Shown here in pieces: positions 9,285 to 20,129 of a stretch of 64,000 bases of DNA; the first letter of the stretch is position 1, and the number at the start of each line of letters is the position of its first letter. Below the pieces are notes generated by a model. It ran no database searches. It saw only the letters and a program-made list of their open reading frames with translations, and was not told the DNA's origin. A program made the position numbers and the translations under genes. The DNA comes from Dendrolimus kikuchii (taxonomy: Eukaryota; Arthropoda; Insecta; Lepidoptera; Lasiocampidae): positions 14,291,213 to 14,355,212 of the forward strand of contig CM034395.1 of NCBI GenBank assembly GCA_019925095.2, in the 5' to 3' direction.

Positions 9285-9784
9285 TATATTTTTGGTAAAA
9301 TTTTTGCATTTTTTAATATTGATTCCAAGAACTTTTTGATTCACTCCGCACAACAATGGTGTTGTGAAATCTAAAAAGTAAATCATTATTACTCATTAGT
9401 GGCTACCATACCTACATGTATGTAACTAAATACATATAAAATTAAAATGAAGTGTATATAAGCGTGTAGGCTATACTTAGGGTGTTCTCCTAAATCAGGA
9501 CTTTTTTTAAAGTAATAAATAATGCGATATTCGTTTCCAAAATTGTGAAATCATGCTCTGTATTTTACTTTTGAACTATGGTGTGAAAAATTCTAAATAA
9601 ATGGACAGACAAATATTAACTAGCATATTTTACGCATCTTTACGAAACCTATACATATGTATAGGCGTGTATATATATATAGGTATTATTTTTATATTAT
9701 TGTTTTTCCCGTCAAATCTTTAATATGGTGAATAATTGCATTATTTATTACTATGTATGTGTATTCTTTCTTTAGACATTGAAA
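9285..9784. other. AT-rich non-coding stretch
   Basis: No gene or recognisable repeat was seen. The region should include the 3' untranslated part of the minus-strand retroelement that ends at 9785, but I could not align it with the other copies of that UTR. Confidence 0.4.
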
Positions 9785-10385
9785 CTAAAATACATTATGT
9801 AGCAGATCATTGCCAACGGGGAGCGTGCCCAGAAGGCTGGCTGCATTGCCACGCTGTATGGCAATACTTATTTGTTGTGCAAAATATGAGCCAGCCTTCT
9901 GATCACGGGTAGTGTCAAAGAGTTTCTTACATATGTCTTTAAAGAAACTCTTTGCCGACGGACCCCACGGGCCTAATGTTTCAACCCCAAACGGCACAAA
10001 TATGTAACCCCTTCCTAAGGCTCCATATTTGCGCCGTTTGACGTCCTCAGCTGAAGCGGCAGCGTTGCCAGCCCCTGACTCGGTCATTGGAAGATGTGAC
10101 GGGGCCAGTGTGTCAACACAGGTCGCATCCCACACTAGCGGCCGCCCCATCTTCCAAGGGACGAGTGACATTCCGTCCGGTCTCTTGCCATCGTCACGCA
10201 CCAGGCCATTTGGTTCCAGAATGGCCGGGATGCTGACGCTGACAAGAGCTCGGCGAATGATGTCGTTGAGGCTGGCATGACCTTCTTCCTGCGCTTTTTA
10301 AACATGACAACCCGTGGTGTCCAAATCGGTCTACCATAACTCCACATTGACAGTGATGTGGTACGCAACATGGTGCCCCCAGGCG
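9785..10385 (-). pseudogene. C-terminus of a retroelement with zinc-knuckle and nuclease-like motifs
   Basis: Read on the minus strand, about 10361-10302 encode a knuckle-like CQCG then GHHGLSC, and about 10290-9785 encode a longer open segment. In the latter I see [59 protein letters not shown] and RDQKAGSYFAQ, ending with AIQRGNAASLLG. A cysteine/histidine knuckle followed by R-PD and an aspartate about 15 residues later recalls the restriction-like endonuclease region at the C-terminus of R2-type non-LTR retrotransposons. That parallel is inference. A frameshift (about 10275-10300) and an in-frame TAA break the protein. Two more fragments of the family occur at 5345-7512 (split) and 22491-22790. 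The upstream end runs into a (TA)n tract. Confidence 0.7.
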
Positions 10386-10400
10386 TAAACTCGCGTAACG

Positions 10401-10404
<4 letters not shown>

Positions 10405-10451
<47 letters not shown>
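10405..10451. repeat. (TA)n microsatellite
   Basis: An uninterrupted TA dinucleotide tract of 47 bp lies directly upstream (in minus-strand terms) of the retroelement fragment. Confidence 0.98.
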
Positions 10452-10454
<3 letters not shown>

Positions 10455-10880
10455 GGCGGAAGCTATGATTCGGGTTGATTGTTGTTTGCCTAATATGATT
10501 TTTTTACATTTTGATTACTTTTAGAATCCTTAATTTTATTTTATTTGATTTGTATTCTCGATTGTAAATCTTTTTATAACATGAAAATTTTCTTAATCTA
10601 ATGAAAGTTATGAATATTGTAATCTGACCAATGAACAATCAGAGCAGAGCATGTGCCTCGTTTACTCGTTTCTTATCTTATCTATTGTTGTAAAACGAAT
10701 CTTGATCAAACACCCAAAAGGGAAAAAAATGGAGTTATTCCAAGAGCTAATTTGTTATTCATGATGCTTAAACGCTTTGATAACCTACATAAAGTATCAC
10801 ATAAATATGTGTCTTATGAAGATGTGTCCTTTGATAAATTTTATGTATGAAAGAGCAACAGCTTAAACATATTTATATTT
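10452..10880. other. AT-rich non-coding stretch
   Basis: Only short frames without recognisable domains were seen. Confidence 0.4.
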
Positions 10881-11204
10881 TCTTATATATAAAAATGAAT
10901 CGTAGAAATGAATGTACGCACATGACTTGAGAACGACTCTACCGATTTTGATTAAACTTTTTGTGGGTGTTTGGGTGGGTCCCCCGATGGTTTAGATATA
11001 TAACTGGAACCGGAAGGTGGCGCTGGGATCGGGTTTTAGGATCCTCCTAGTCTCCTGAGAAAATTTTGATGATTTTGTTTTTGTGTGTTTAAGTGTGTCC
11101 CCGGATGGTTCAGATCCACAATCGGAACCGGTAGGTGGCACTAGAATCGGGGCCTAGATTTTTATTTTTTCAGGGCAGGACAACGTCTGCCGGGACAGCT
11201 AATT
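10881..11204 (+). mobile_element. Helitron-like non-autonomous element (candidate)
   Basis: The segment begins TCTTATATATAAAAATGAATCG-like and ends GTCTGCCGGGACAGCTAA. TC at the 5' end, CTRR at the 3' end (here CTAA) and a GC-rich 3' stretch fit Helitron ends. Similar sequences ending in CTGCCGGGTCAGCTAG are common in insect genomes. It contains two internal diverged repeats, each with a 'GATGGTT-AGAT' and 'GGAACCGG-AGGTGGC' segment (near 10980 and 11100). The expected A-T insertion dinucleotide is not clear on the left. No coding capacity is present. Confidence 0.5.
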
Positions 11205-11234
11205 TATAATAAAAATTACCTATATATAGAAAAA

Positions 11235-11538
11235 GTCGTGGTAGCGCACGCGTCCCAAACTCAAAGGGCGCGGGTTCCATCCTGGCCGGAACGTATGCAC
11301 CACATAGGCAGTTTTCTACCTAACGTTCATATTGTTACAATTACCACGAGCTAACAACAGTAAAGGAAGACTTCGTGATGAAACCTGCACATCGAGATAA
11401 CCGATGTGTCAAACCTGCCAAGCCGCCTTAGAGAAGTGTGGCGGGTGGTCCCCATTATAAGGGGAACGGACTGCTGTCCGTTCTCCCTATAATGGGAGGC
11501 CCGAGCCCAGCAGTGGGACGAAAAGTTGATATATAATA
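11235..11538 (+). repeat. tRNA-derived SINE, plus strand
   Basis: The head contains a B-box-like GGGTTCCATCCTGG after 'gggcgcg' and an A-box-like GTAGCGCACGCG. The body includes TGCACATCGAGATAACCGATG and GCGGGTGGTCCCCATTATA. The 3' end reads GCCCAGCAGTGGGACG then an AT tail. The same family is inverted at 52308-52580. RNA polymerase III promoter elements are degenerate, so transcription is doubtful. Confidence 0.75.
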
Positions 11539-11540
11539 AA

Positions 11541-11634
11541 GATCTTATTCATAGAGAGTTAAAGTAAGTTTGAACGCGTCTTTATGGTTCTTAAAGAAGT
11601 ATTCAAACGTACTTTAACTCTCTATGAATAAGAC
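11541..11634. mobile_element. Short hairpin MITE, copy 1
   Basis: The outer arms TCTTATTCATAGAGAGTTAA and their complement pair over about 35 bp, with an inner GAACG/TTCAAACG pairing. A second copy with the same arms is at 11822-11916. A related perfect small palindrome lies at 35811-35852. No coding capacity is present. Confidence 0.8.
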
Positions 11635-11821
11635 CGTACGTAGATAATAAGTTATTGCACACCAAAATATACAATACTTTCCAGGCAATACAATAGGCGG
11701 CTTTATCGTTTAAAGCGATCTCTTCCAGGCAACTTAAATTTAATTAAGTTTTTAGCTAATCTAGCGATGTAGGAAATAGAGGCAATAGTTATATAGTATT
11801 TGAACTAATTTAAACATTAAC
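11635..11821. other. Spacer between two hairpin MITEs
   Basis: No gene or recognised repeat lies between the two MITE copies. Confidence 0.5.
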
Positions 11822-11916
11822 GATCTTATTCATAGAGAGCCAGAGTAAGTCTGAACGCTTCTTTATGATATTTAAAGAAGCGTTCAAACTTACTTTAACT
11901 CTCTTTGAATAAGACC
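11822..11916. mobile_element. Short hairpin MITE, copy 2
   Basis: It has the same arm sequence as the copy at 11541-11634 (GATCTTATTCATAGAGAG) and the same inner stem, differing by a few bases. Two copies within 300 bp suggest local transposition or duplication. Confidence 0.8.
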
Positions 11917-12312
11917 TTAAATATATAGATACACACACAAATTGATAAAAAATATATATAAAAGTGTATAAATAAAAAAATGATTATTGGATCAATATTT
12001 TGAGATTCATTGAACCAATTATTTGAATTAAATCTGAAATAAAACTCGAAATTTTAACCGGGCTTGATTCACGGCCCCTAAATAAATCAGGTTTAACTGA
12101 GACATACCGTTGATCTGATTCTGCCTTTGTCACCGAAACTTATCAGATTGCTCTACGCGTAAAAGAAAATTTGAAACGGATCTTATTTAACTTAAATGAT
12201 AAAACACGACATCTGAGATAAACGTCAAGATAATTTGATCGGATAAATTGCCCTTAAATTGAATGTCAACAACAACAATAACACGTGAATGTGAATTTGT
12301 TATATATATATA
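11917..12312. other. AT-rich non-coding stretch
   Basis: There is nothing recognisable apart from a short TA-rich run near 12300. Confidence 0.4.
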
Positions 12313-12625
12313 TATTTTTTTATTGCAGGAGATCAGCAGACAGGTATACGGCCCACTTGATGGAAAGCGGTTACCATCGCCTATGGACATTTGCAACACC
12401 AAAGTTGCTACAAATGCGCTGCTGCTCTCTTAAGGGAGACTGGAACCTGGTTACTACTGCCGGAACACAACTCAAGGTTGTTATGGCGACATACATTAGA
12501 CCAGGGGTGGTAGCCATCCAGTCGGGCAAATGCCCTACCACCTGGCTGTGGGTTGTTAAGTCGCCTCTTACGACAGGCCGCCCGGCCGCAGGAAATTGTA
12601 TTCTTTCTCCGTTCCTGCACGGATA
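12313..12625 (+). repeat. SINE-like repeat family A, near full-length
   Basis: The copy starts with a T-run and ATTGCAGGAG, then GGCCCACTTGATGGAAAGC, ACATTTGCAACACCAAAG, the shared body GGGAGACTGGAACCTGG, then CGCCTCTTACGACAGG and the end CCTGCACGGATA. Read on the opposite strand the head would end GCAATAAAAAA, like an A-tail, so the true orientation is uncertain. Several overlapping small frames inside are shadows of the repeat. Confidence 0.85.
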
Positions 12626-12925
12626 TTTCGGCGTGAGTGTCGACACAACAACAAAAATCTGAAATGTTATCAAAGTTTATTACCTATAATATCACATAGT
12701 CGTATAGCACATTAACTTATTCCTCAGTACATAGAAACAAAAAGACAGTTTTAAGAAGTCTACCGTTGCCAGGTGTCGAGCAGTAACTGGCCTTTAAAAA
12801 TACTCAGACTGACTCCTTGGTTCAGATTCTTTAGAATACTTGATAGATTTAAGAATTCATTTAAGATTTATATTTCTAAATAATAGATAATATTTATAAA
12901 TGTAGCTTTAATATCATCATGAGAT

Positions 12926-12973
12926 GACTCTAATTTTATTCATTGGTATGAACCAATGAATAAAATTAGAGTC
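12926..12973. repeat. Perfect 22-bp-arm hairpin
   Basis: Arms 12926-12947 and 12952-12973 are exact reverse complements (GACTCTAATTTTATTCATTG and onward) around a 4-base ATGA loop. It could be a decayed MITE, a palindromic duplication or a small-RNA-like hairpin. The total stem of 22 bp is short for an insect miRNA precursor. Confidence 0.95.
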
Positions 12974-13952
12974 TATCTGTGATTTTAAAATAAAGTAACA
13001 TAAATGGTCCTGTTTATTAATTTTTTCTGCGAGTCTTTTTGAACATTTTTCTCGAATAGGCTTCGAAAGATCTCCGCTTCCAAATATACAAAATCCAAGT
13101 AAGATATGAATATGAACTGCAATATTAACACTAGCCCTATTGTAAATTATAAGCTACATGATTTCCCAATAGGCTACAGTATACCGTTCATATTAAAAGC
13201 AGAAGCTTAGTAGGAGCTATAGACGGAGTCCATTAGCGACTACTTAATGAATCCGTAGAACGCAACTTTTTTAATAAGCGTACGAAAAAATAGGACAAAA
13301 GTTAAAACTCATTTCAACATTCCATTAGCTAGTCATAAACTGGAATAAAAATTCACGTAAGCTGGAACGTCATTTAAAAGTTGTAAGCAGACAATACTGT
13401 GCTTTTAGAGCAGCGATGTTTCGTAACTAGAGACGACAGGAAGGTATTTAAACAACTCATACTTTGGTTGGCGCGCTTAACTCGTTGTGACGTTCCACGC
13501 CTCGTACGAGAGCTGTCAAGGTCTCTGTCGTTCACAAAAGGGCTTCAGTTGACAATGTTGCTAATTGTTCTATTTAAACACATGAAACATTTTACATTAA
13601 TTAATCTAAACTTCCGTAGTTACTTATGAAAATGTATGTTAATTTTTTTCTTCTGTACGGTACTTGATCTGTGACGAATCCCCATATGATTTTATGGGAG
13701 TAAAGAGTTAATGGGTCTCATAGATTCATATGCAAGTTTCCTCTCGATTATTTTTTTCGAAGGAAGACAGACCGACAGACGGACAAACAGAAAGAGAGAG
13801 TGACGGTTATATCGCTTTTATAAGAAATCCGTTATTCTCAAAATAGCTACGAAATTCTAAAATCTAAAATTTTCATTACTCAATAAAAAATTTCGATACA
13901 TTTAAATTTATTTTCCAAAACTTTATATTTATGTTATTAATAGGTCCTTCAA

Positions 13953-14430
13953 GACCACGGGCCATAAAAATGGCCCGGACTTTTGACGGGCTTGCATGGG
14001 GCCATAGAAAAGTCAACACGTAGATGCCCCTTGACAAATTTGATGTAAATTAGACGTGATACACCATATAAAAATGCACCCATGGACAAGCCTCGGTCAG
14101 TGTAGGACTATAGTAGGAGATGAAAACAAAAGGTACCGTGCTATTGGGATGAATTGCTTTATTGGGTCTAGGGATTTGAGACTATAAGGACTATAGGGTC
14201 TGCCCGTCGCAGTGTTGGAGGAACATAGATAAAATGACCAAACGGTTATTCGCCACTTCCTGCATGGGCCCCGTCTAAGTTAACTCTAGCGTTTTCCACT
14301 CCGTGTGAGCTGGCCTAGGCAAGCGCGGAGGCGAAGGGCCTTGTCTTGACCCCCCGGAGTCAGGTACGAGGTGTCGCTACTCACTTAAGACCTAAATCCA
14401 CAAAGCCCCCCTACGGGTTTATTAACAATT
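13953..14430. other. GC-richer block of unknown origin
   Basis: The block contains GGCCCGGACTTTTGACGGG, CACGTAGATGCCCCTTGAC and GAAGGGCCTTGTCTTGAC. Base composition differs sharply from the AT-rich surroundings, which suggests an old transposable element or UTR. No reading frame looks protein-like. Confidence 0.4.
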
Positions 14431-14596
14431 TATAACATAAATGGTTACGTTAACTGCGGCAACCACACTAGAAAATAAAATTCTATGTCGTGGATGCTAT
14501 GATACATTTACGATTTGCTACGGTTTATTTGTAGGTCACCAGCATGTTCATGAAAATACGTAAGTGCATATATAAGGATAGATTAAATCAAAAATA

Positions 14597-14640
14597 CATA
14601 ATATTCATATAATACGTGAGATTATTATATGAATATTATG
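14597..14640. repeat. Perfect 17-bp-arm hairpin
   Basis: CATAATATTCATATAAT at 14597-14613 is exactly complemented at 14624-14640, with a 10-base loop. Confidence 0.95.
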
Positions 14641-15012
14641 TCATATCTCCATTTGTAATACACCTTTAGTTAATAAGGTGTCATTTTCATCTTAAAATTG
14701 ACACGAACTCATCATAATTCAATATGTTATAAATATATGAAATCTCATATTGGACATCTCGATTTTCTATTACATTCTGTTCAAATAAGAATGGTTTCGT
14801 ATTTGGTGAGTTATGTGACGAGGGTTGCTGTCTGGAGATTCGTCAATTGCGAACACTAAACTAAACCAGAACGTTTTACTATCTGTAAGATATTAAACAA
14901 GTCCACTGCAAATAAATTTTTGAGTTGCGTTTTAAAATTCCGTAGACATTTGGACAAAAACGGAACGTTTTTAAATACATAATGTCCCATCCTTTATTGA
15001 TGTATATCACGT

Positions 15013-15319
15013 CTTTTTTATTGCATGAATTCAGTAGACAGCAAACGGCTCACCTGATGGAAAGCGATTATCATCGCCTGTGGATATTTGCAACATCAAA
15101 GGTGCTACAAATTTACTGCCGCTCTCTAAACGGAGACTGAAACCTAGCCGCTAATACCGGGACGCAACTCAGGTTGTTATGGCGGCATATCTAGATCAGG
15201 GGTGGCGAGGGACAGGCAAATACCCTACCACCTGCCTGTGGTTTGTTTTAACGCCTCTTACAACAGACCGCCGGCCGTAGGAAATTGTATTAAATTAATT
15301 CTCCGTTCCTCCACGGATA
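15013..15319 (+). repeat. SINE-like repeat family A, diverged copy
   Basis: The copy has the same order of blocks as the copy at 12313: T-run plus ATTGCATGAATTC, GGCTCACCTGATGGAAAGC, GGAGACTGAAACC, CGCCTCTTACAACAG and CCTCCACGGATA at the end. More substitutions than the copies at 12313 or 37411 suggest greater age. Confidence 0.8.
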
Positions 15320-16713
15320 AGTTCCTGCATTTTGTATATTATAACAGTAATTTTTCTCAAAAAATATCCAATCTATGTATTATTCCAATCTATGTGTTTC
15401 TCTCTCCCTTAATGATAAAATAAAAGCAAGTTCGTCGCCTCTACGGATCCTTTGAATATGCGTGTTATGACATAAACTCGGATCATTTCTTAAAAATAAA
15501 ACTTTACTATCTACATGTTTGTCACGCAATTAATAAATAGGTTATATTATGTTTGGAATAACAAAATATAATATTTTAAAAACAAACTATGAAATTAGAA
15601 TTGATACTGGACACATTTCTTTTTACTCAAATGTCTCATTTATCATGAGTGAATATTAAAAATAAACAGTAAAAGATGAAAACGCAAACTCAAACGGCAT
15701 TTACAAAGAAGTTTATCACAAGAGCAACATTAATAGGCTTTCCTAACATAAAACCAGCTTAGTATTTATTTTTCTATTAACCGTATTTACAAAATGGCTT
15801 CTGCTCGGGAATTTGTCGCTTTGGCGTCTCTAACAATTTCCACGAATACGTTTATTATTTATAATAGATAATTAGTTTGATTCGTTTAAGTTCTGATAAA
15901 GAATTTTCTTCGTTTTTTTTCAAATATCATGTTTTTACAAGGTTTGCGTATAGCCGTAGCCAGTGTAAATTATTTAGGAATATTCAAGTTTTCAAGTGTT
16001 AACCATTCGAAACAAAGTTTGGAGTTGAATTGGATGACTAAAAGTCAAACTTTCTTTCAATATTTAATTGATATGGCTAAATTTTTTCAATAACAAAATA
16101 TCAAAAAGCAAGAGAATGACTTCTGGTTCTAGGTAGTCATGTAAGAATTGGCTTTTCAGTGTAGTTTCTTTACTGGATATTGTTATTCTTAGTTTTAATG
16201 CGACAGTAAAGGCTTTTGTACGGCAGTAAAAAATATAAACATATTTTTTTTATGTTGGTGGAATGCTTACAGTGTTCACTGTTCTTGCAGCGTTCTCTTC
16301 TGTTATTCGTTATTCTGTTACATCGCTCGGCTCTTTGCTTACTACAAAAAGTCTAATTCTAAACAATAATTAAAGTATTTTTATTATATATGCCTTTAGA
16401 AATATGCTTTCTGTCATCCGAAGGATCTAACACGTACTCAATTGCCACACTAAGTTCCACTGCACATTTAAAAATTTCACTGTTACAGTCCATAATTCTT
16501 TTATATACCAGCGGGAAAAATATATCACGATACATAAATATGGTACTGTTTACTAGATATAATAAACGTAGGTTTCTTAGTAAATTGAGGACAAACACAA
16601 TTTATGACGTTACGTTCCAAATGTTTTGTTTTCGACTGCTTATGTTGGTATGATGATATTTATTTCGTGTATATCACAAAATCGATATGAGTTAAGTTTG
16701 ATATTTTTCTTAG
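15320..16713. other. AT-rich non-coding stretch
   Basis: No recognisable coding sequence or repeat was seen. Overlapping frames at 16359-16653 on both strands have no domain features. Confidence 0.4.
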
Positions 16714-17052
16714 ATTTTTATATTGTTCAAAGCGGGTAAATAGACAGACGGCCCACCTGAAGGAAAGTGGTAACCGTCATTTATGGAAGTTTGCAGCGTC
16801 AATGGCGAAGCCAACGCGTCAGCATTTAAAATGGAATACAGAGGATGGGATAGGGGGTTGAAATATACGGTCCACCCGCACTTAATGCCGCTAGATGAGG
16901 GAACGGAGTTGTTCCGTGCGCAATGGTTGAAATGGGTGACAATGAATAAAGCCATCTGGGCCGGCACCTGCCAGGGCTCATGCGGGCAGGTGGTAGTCAC
17001 TTCCTGCGGCCCTGGCTATAGGCGACTGGAAGAACCACGAGGTGTTTTAGTT
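16714..17052 (+). repeat. SINE-like repeat family B with R1-LINE-like tail
   Basis: The head GACGGCCCACCTGAAGGAAAG is shared with family A. It continues with AAGCCAACGCGTCAGC and a GGGATAGGGG stretch, then CCTGCCAGGGCTCATGCGGG and CCCTGGCTATAGGCGACTGG. The last block resembles the 3' region of the R1-like LINE near 31740-31820. Confidence 0.7.
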
Positions 17053-17057
17053 TAGTT

Positions 17058-17152
17058 GGCTGAAATAACCAAAACGGCCAAAATTAACGAAACGGCCGAA
17101 ATGACTAAAATTACCAAAATGATCTAAAAATAACCAAAATTACGAAAATGGT
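17058..17152. repeat. Degenerate ACCAAAA-rich tandem array
   Basis: Repeated variants of AAATNACCAAAACGGCC and AAAATTACCAAAATGATC run for about 95 bp with a loose period of 15-18 bp. The array directly follows the SINE B tail. Confidence 0.7.
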
Positions 17153-17169
17153 AAATTAAAAAAAAAAAC

Positions 17170-17361
17170 AAAACCTATTCGGGGATAACTTTTACATAAA
17201 TCTATCCCATTATCCGAAATGAAAAATATCCCTTGTCCACCTTCGGTATTAAAGTTACATATATACCGAATTTCAGCCAAATCGATCCAGTAGTTTTCCC
17301 GTAAAAACGGAACAAACAGACGGACAGACAGAGTTACTTTCGCATTTATAATATTAATAGC
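17170..17361 (+). repeat. Dispersed repeat ending in TTCGCATTTATAATATTA
   Basis: The 3' end GAGTTACTTTCGCATTTATA with an upstream (GACA)n-like run is the complement of the start of 7671-7965. The small minus-strand frame across it is not a gene. Confidence 0.65.
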
Positions 17362-18285
17362 GATGAAAGAATATTTTGAAAGTAGCCTATTTGCTTCATA
17401 GAAAATACTCGAAGCATCAACTCGTGTATTCGGGTGTTGATTTAGGTATTCAAACAAAAGCTAAGCCATTGTTGTTGGTCAGAGCCGAAGCCGCACTGAA
17501 TAACAATGCCTTTAAGAAGCATTCAAAGGTCTGCAGATTAGAATTTCTGAAAGCGCCTCACAAACGTTTGCCCGTCACTTTTATGAAACGACTGGTGAAC
17601 AAGTACCTACTTACATTTTTAGGGGTCCAATATCAAAAAGTACTAAGTTTTCTGTTAAAAACGAAACCGACTTCAATAATAACTAAAAAGCAAAAAAATA
17701 TTTTCTACAATACCGGTCGGTCACTGCGAAGTAAAACATAAAAATTACTGTACTTTGAAAAAAGCAAAAAGAATGATCAAAGTCGTTCAGAAATAAAAAG
17801 TTATGGCTGAACATACATAAAAATATTTACATGACGAATTGACAACCTCCTTCGTTTTTTTTAAATTAGGTTAAAAAAGGAACCTTTTTGGTCTCACTCC
17901 GATGTTTGTCTGTCTATCTGTCTGCTTGTCACCGATTATTATCTCAAGAACTATAAAGGCTAGAGATATAAAACTTGTTATTCATATAGAAGTTTAATTT
18001 ATCTACAAAAATGTGGTGCTAAAGCGAATATGTTTATTTGAATATTGATTAGAGAGTCCGAAAGAGAAAATATACAACTTTTCAATTTTATTTATGACCA
18101 GAGCTTACTTACTTAGTAAGTAAGTCAGAAAAGTCGCAGCCAACCTGATTTGAAGTACCTAATACGTAATGAATGATATGTGGGCAACTTGACAGCGTAT
18201 TTGTTATTAAAATATAAAGAGCGATAGTCGTCTACGTTGCAATTGAAGCCCCATCTATTTTACTAATCCGTCTATTCCAAGTAAA
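17362..18285. other. Non-coding stretch
   Basis: A 121-codon frame (17376-17741) starts in or next to the repeat and has no recognisable domain. A TCTGTCTATCTGTCTGC run near 17910 is typical of dispersed lepidopteran repeats. Nothing else was seen. Confidence 0.4.
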
Positions 18286-18970
18286 CGACGTCTTTTACAG
18301 GGATAAAACATATTCTAAGTGTTGACTCGGGATATAAGCCATCTCTATGTCGAGTTTCGGTCATATGTACATTCCGCAGTTTTTAATAAGGATGCGATCG
18401 CAACGCAATGTTTTTCGATAATTTCTTCTATATCGCGAAAACGACGTCATTTATCAGGATAAAGAGTAATCTAAGTTACGCCCCGGGATGTGAGCTTGCT
18501 CTGTATTGAGTTACATGTAAATCCGTTCAGTAATTTTCACGTGATACTCTAACGGACAGACAGAAAAACAGATAGACAGACAAACAGAAAAATTCTAAAA
18601 AATGCATTTTTCGGAAGCTCTAGCTAAAGCTAAGCTAATAATTTATATCTGTAACGCCATCTAACGAAGTTGGAACTAACTAATCATGACAGTAACACAT
18701 TAAAATTGTGTCTTTTATTCTTATTGACGTAACGTCGGTGTATTTATTACTTAATTACAACGATGGCGCCAAGAAAACGCGGGCGGTGCGCCATCTTGTC
18801 AGCTATTCTTCTATCCCTTGGGAACAGTAATTTTTTCTGGATAAAAAGTACCTATTCTATATCCCTGACAATGTGTATGCAAAATTTCGTGACAGTGACA
18901 GATAGGCGTGAAAATATCAAAAACAATTAAACAAACAGACTCACATTCGCGTTTATAACATTAGTTAGGA
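18286..18970 (+). repeat. Fragments of dispersed repeats (GGGATAAA...CGGACAGACAG type)
   Basis: Three related segments, near 18290-18390, 18450-18590 and 18830-18970, show GACGTC-TTTA-CAGGATAAA, then CCCGGGATGTGAGC-type sequence and end in CAGACAG runs or TTCGCGTTTATAACATTAG. A further partial copy lies near 60150-60215. They look like head-to-tail remnants of one family. Confidence 0.55.
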
Positions 18971-19689
18971 TATATAGAGTAAAATGTTTATCACCCCGCA
19001 AAAAGAATTCAAGAAAAGTGGTTCAAATCGACGGACGGGTTGTTATTTCAAGTTTTTGAGTCAACGATTCTGAACAATACACTGCCTGAAGAGTTGTGCC
19101 TAAAAAATATAAAAGAACTGTAAACAAAACATTACTCTAACGCAGAGATAAGACTTATTGAAAGAATAAACAAGCTGTAACAATAAATTACGTTATTTTC
19201 TTAAGCTAAAGTCTTTTATTGTTATCTGAAAAAACTTCTGGGCCGATAATAATAATATTACGCTAATACTATCATATCCAAATATAGATAGACAGATGGA
19301 GGGTAAGACGGAAACGAAGATTTCATAAGGATTCCGTTTTTACCTAAATGGCTAAGGAACCCTGAAACCGCGTGGGAAGTATAGTTCCCGACACGAATGA
19401 TAAGCGGTTACCTTGGCCTAGACACAAGAAAAATTTCGTTTCTTTTTCGAAGTATGAAGTTTTATCCCCTCCGAGTAAAGAGACAAAAACGTATTGTAAT
19501 CTATATGTCGATAAAATCGTATCACATTGGCCAAGTTCAATGCGCAAAGTGATCTCTCCTGTTTCGCCAACCGCTCAAGATATGTGCCGGGAACTGTAAG
19601 TGACTGGTCATTCGAAAAAAAACAAAACTATGAGAATTCGTACCAACGTCATTTGAATGGGAGGTGAATTCCTTAGCCAACACAAGTTA
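18971..19689. other. Non-coding stretch
   Basis: Positions 19372-19599 carry a 75-codon plus-strand frame. It ends next to a good splice-donor-like GTAAGT, but no domain is recognisable, and the opposite strand is also open. I do not call a gene. Confidence 0.35.
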
Positions 19690-19699
19690 CGTGCTGTAT

Positions 19700-19745
19700 T
19701 CCTCCTTTTTATTGCGAAGCTGACAAACAAGCAGATGGGTCATCT
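19700..19745 (+). repeat. SINE-like family B head fragment
   Basis: TTTTTATTGCGAAGCTGACA with AACAAGCAGATGGGTCATC matches the head seen at 46148 and 61051. The remainder is missing. Confidence 0.6.
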
Positions 19746-19969
19746 AAGAAGAGAGAAAGAGAAAAAAAGGTATATTTGATCTTCATATAGCGAGACTCAT
19801 GACGATGGAACAGGTATTAAACGATGTAGTTATTATATAGGTACCATAGAAAAAAAACGTCTTGCAACGGTAGCAAATGGTGCAGTTCAGTATATGCCAG
19901 GCGACAGGTGCCTGACGCTGATTTTTAACTGCACCCTAGAACAGACGGATGATGCACTGTTATATATAT

Positions 19970-20090
19970 ATATATATAGTATGAATAATAATGTCAAAGA
20001 GGCAAGTGAGGTGTGTAAGAATAAGCCTAAATGGCACTCTGTTGTTCGTGCCTACCCCGCAAGGGAACTGGCGTGAAGTTATGTATGTAT
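19970..20090 (-). repeat. Dispersed repeat family C, minus strand
   Basis: The complement of CACGCCAGTTCCCTTGCGGG, then GTAGGCACG-ACAACAGAGTG and TTACACACCTCACTTGCC, ends next to a TATG-type repeat. Plus-strand copies are at 39083-39200 and 53250-53345. Confidence 0.85.
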
Positions 20091-20129
20091 GAATAATAAT
20101 AATCTAATTCTCATCTAATGCAAAGTGGT

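Larger units (their letters stand above)
12626..15012. other. Long non-coding stretch with hairpins and a GC-rich block
   Basis: Two perfect short hairpins (12926-12973 and 14597-14640) are listed separately. The GC-rich block 13953-14430 looks like part of a dispersed element, but I cannot name it. A 76-codon frame at 13399-13629 shows no recognisable domain. Confidence 0.45.

Noticed and set aside
10029..10280. 83-codon plus-strand frame
   Set aside because: Antisense shadow of the nuclease-type retroelement on the minus strand.
12371..12673. Overlapping 70-125 codon frames on both strands
   Set aside because: They lie in a SINE-like repeat present in six copies; the frames are not conserved among copies.
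17376..17741. 121-codon frame as a host gene
   Set aside because: It starts beside a dispersed repeat, is lysine-rich with no domain, and has no splice or promoter context.
19372..19599. Exon ending at a GTAAGT donor
   Set aside because: The donor is good, but both strands are open, the peptide is unrecognised and no acceptor frames the start.
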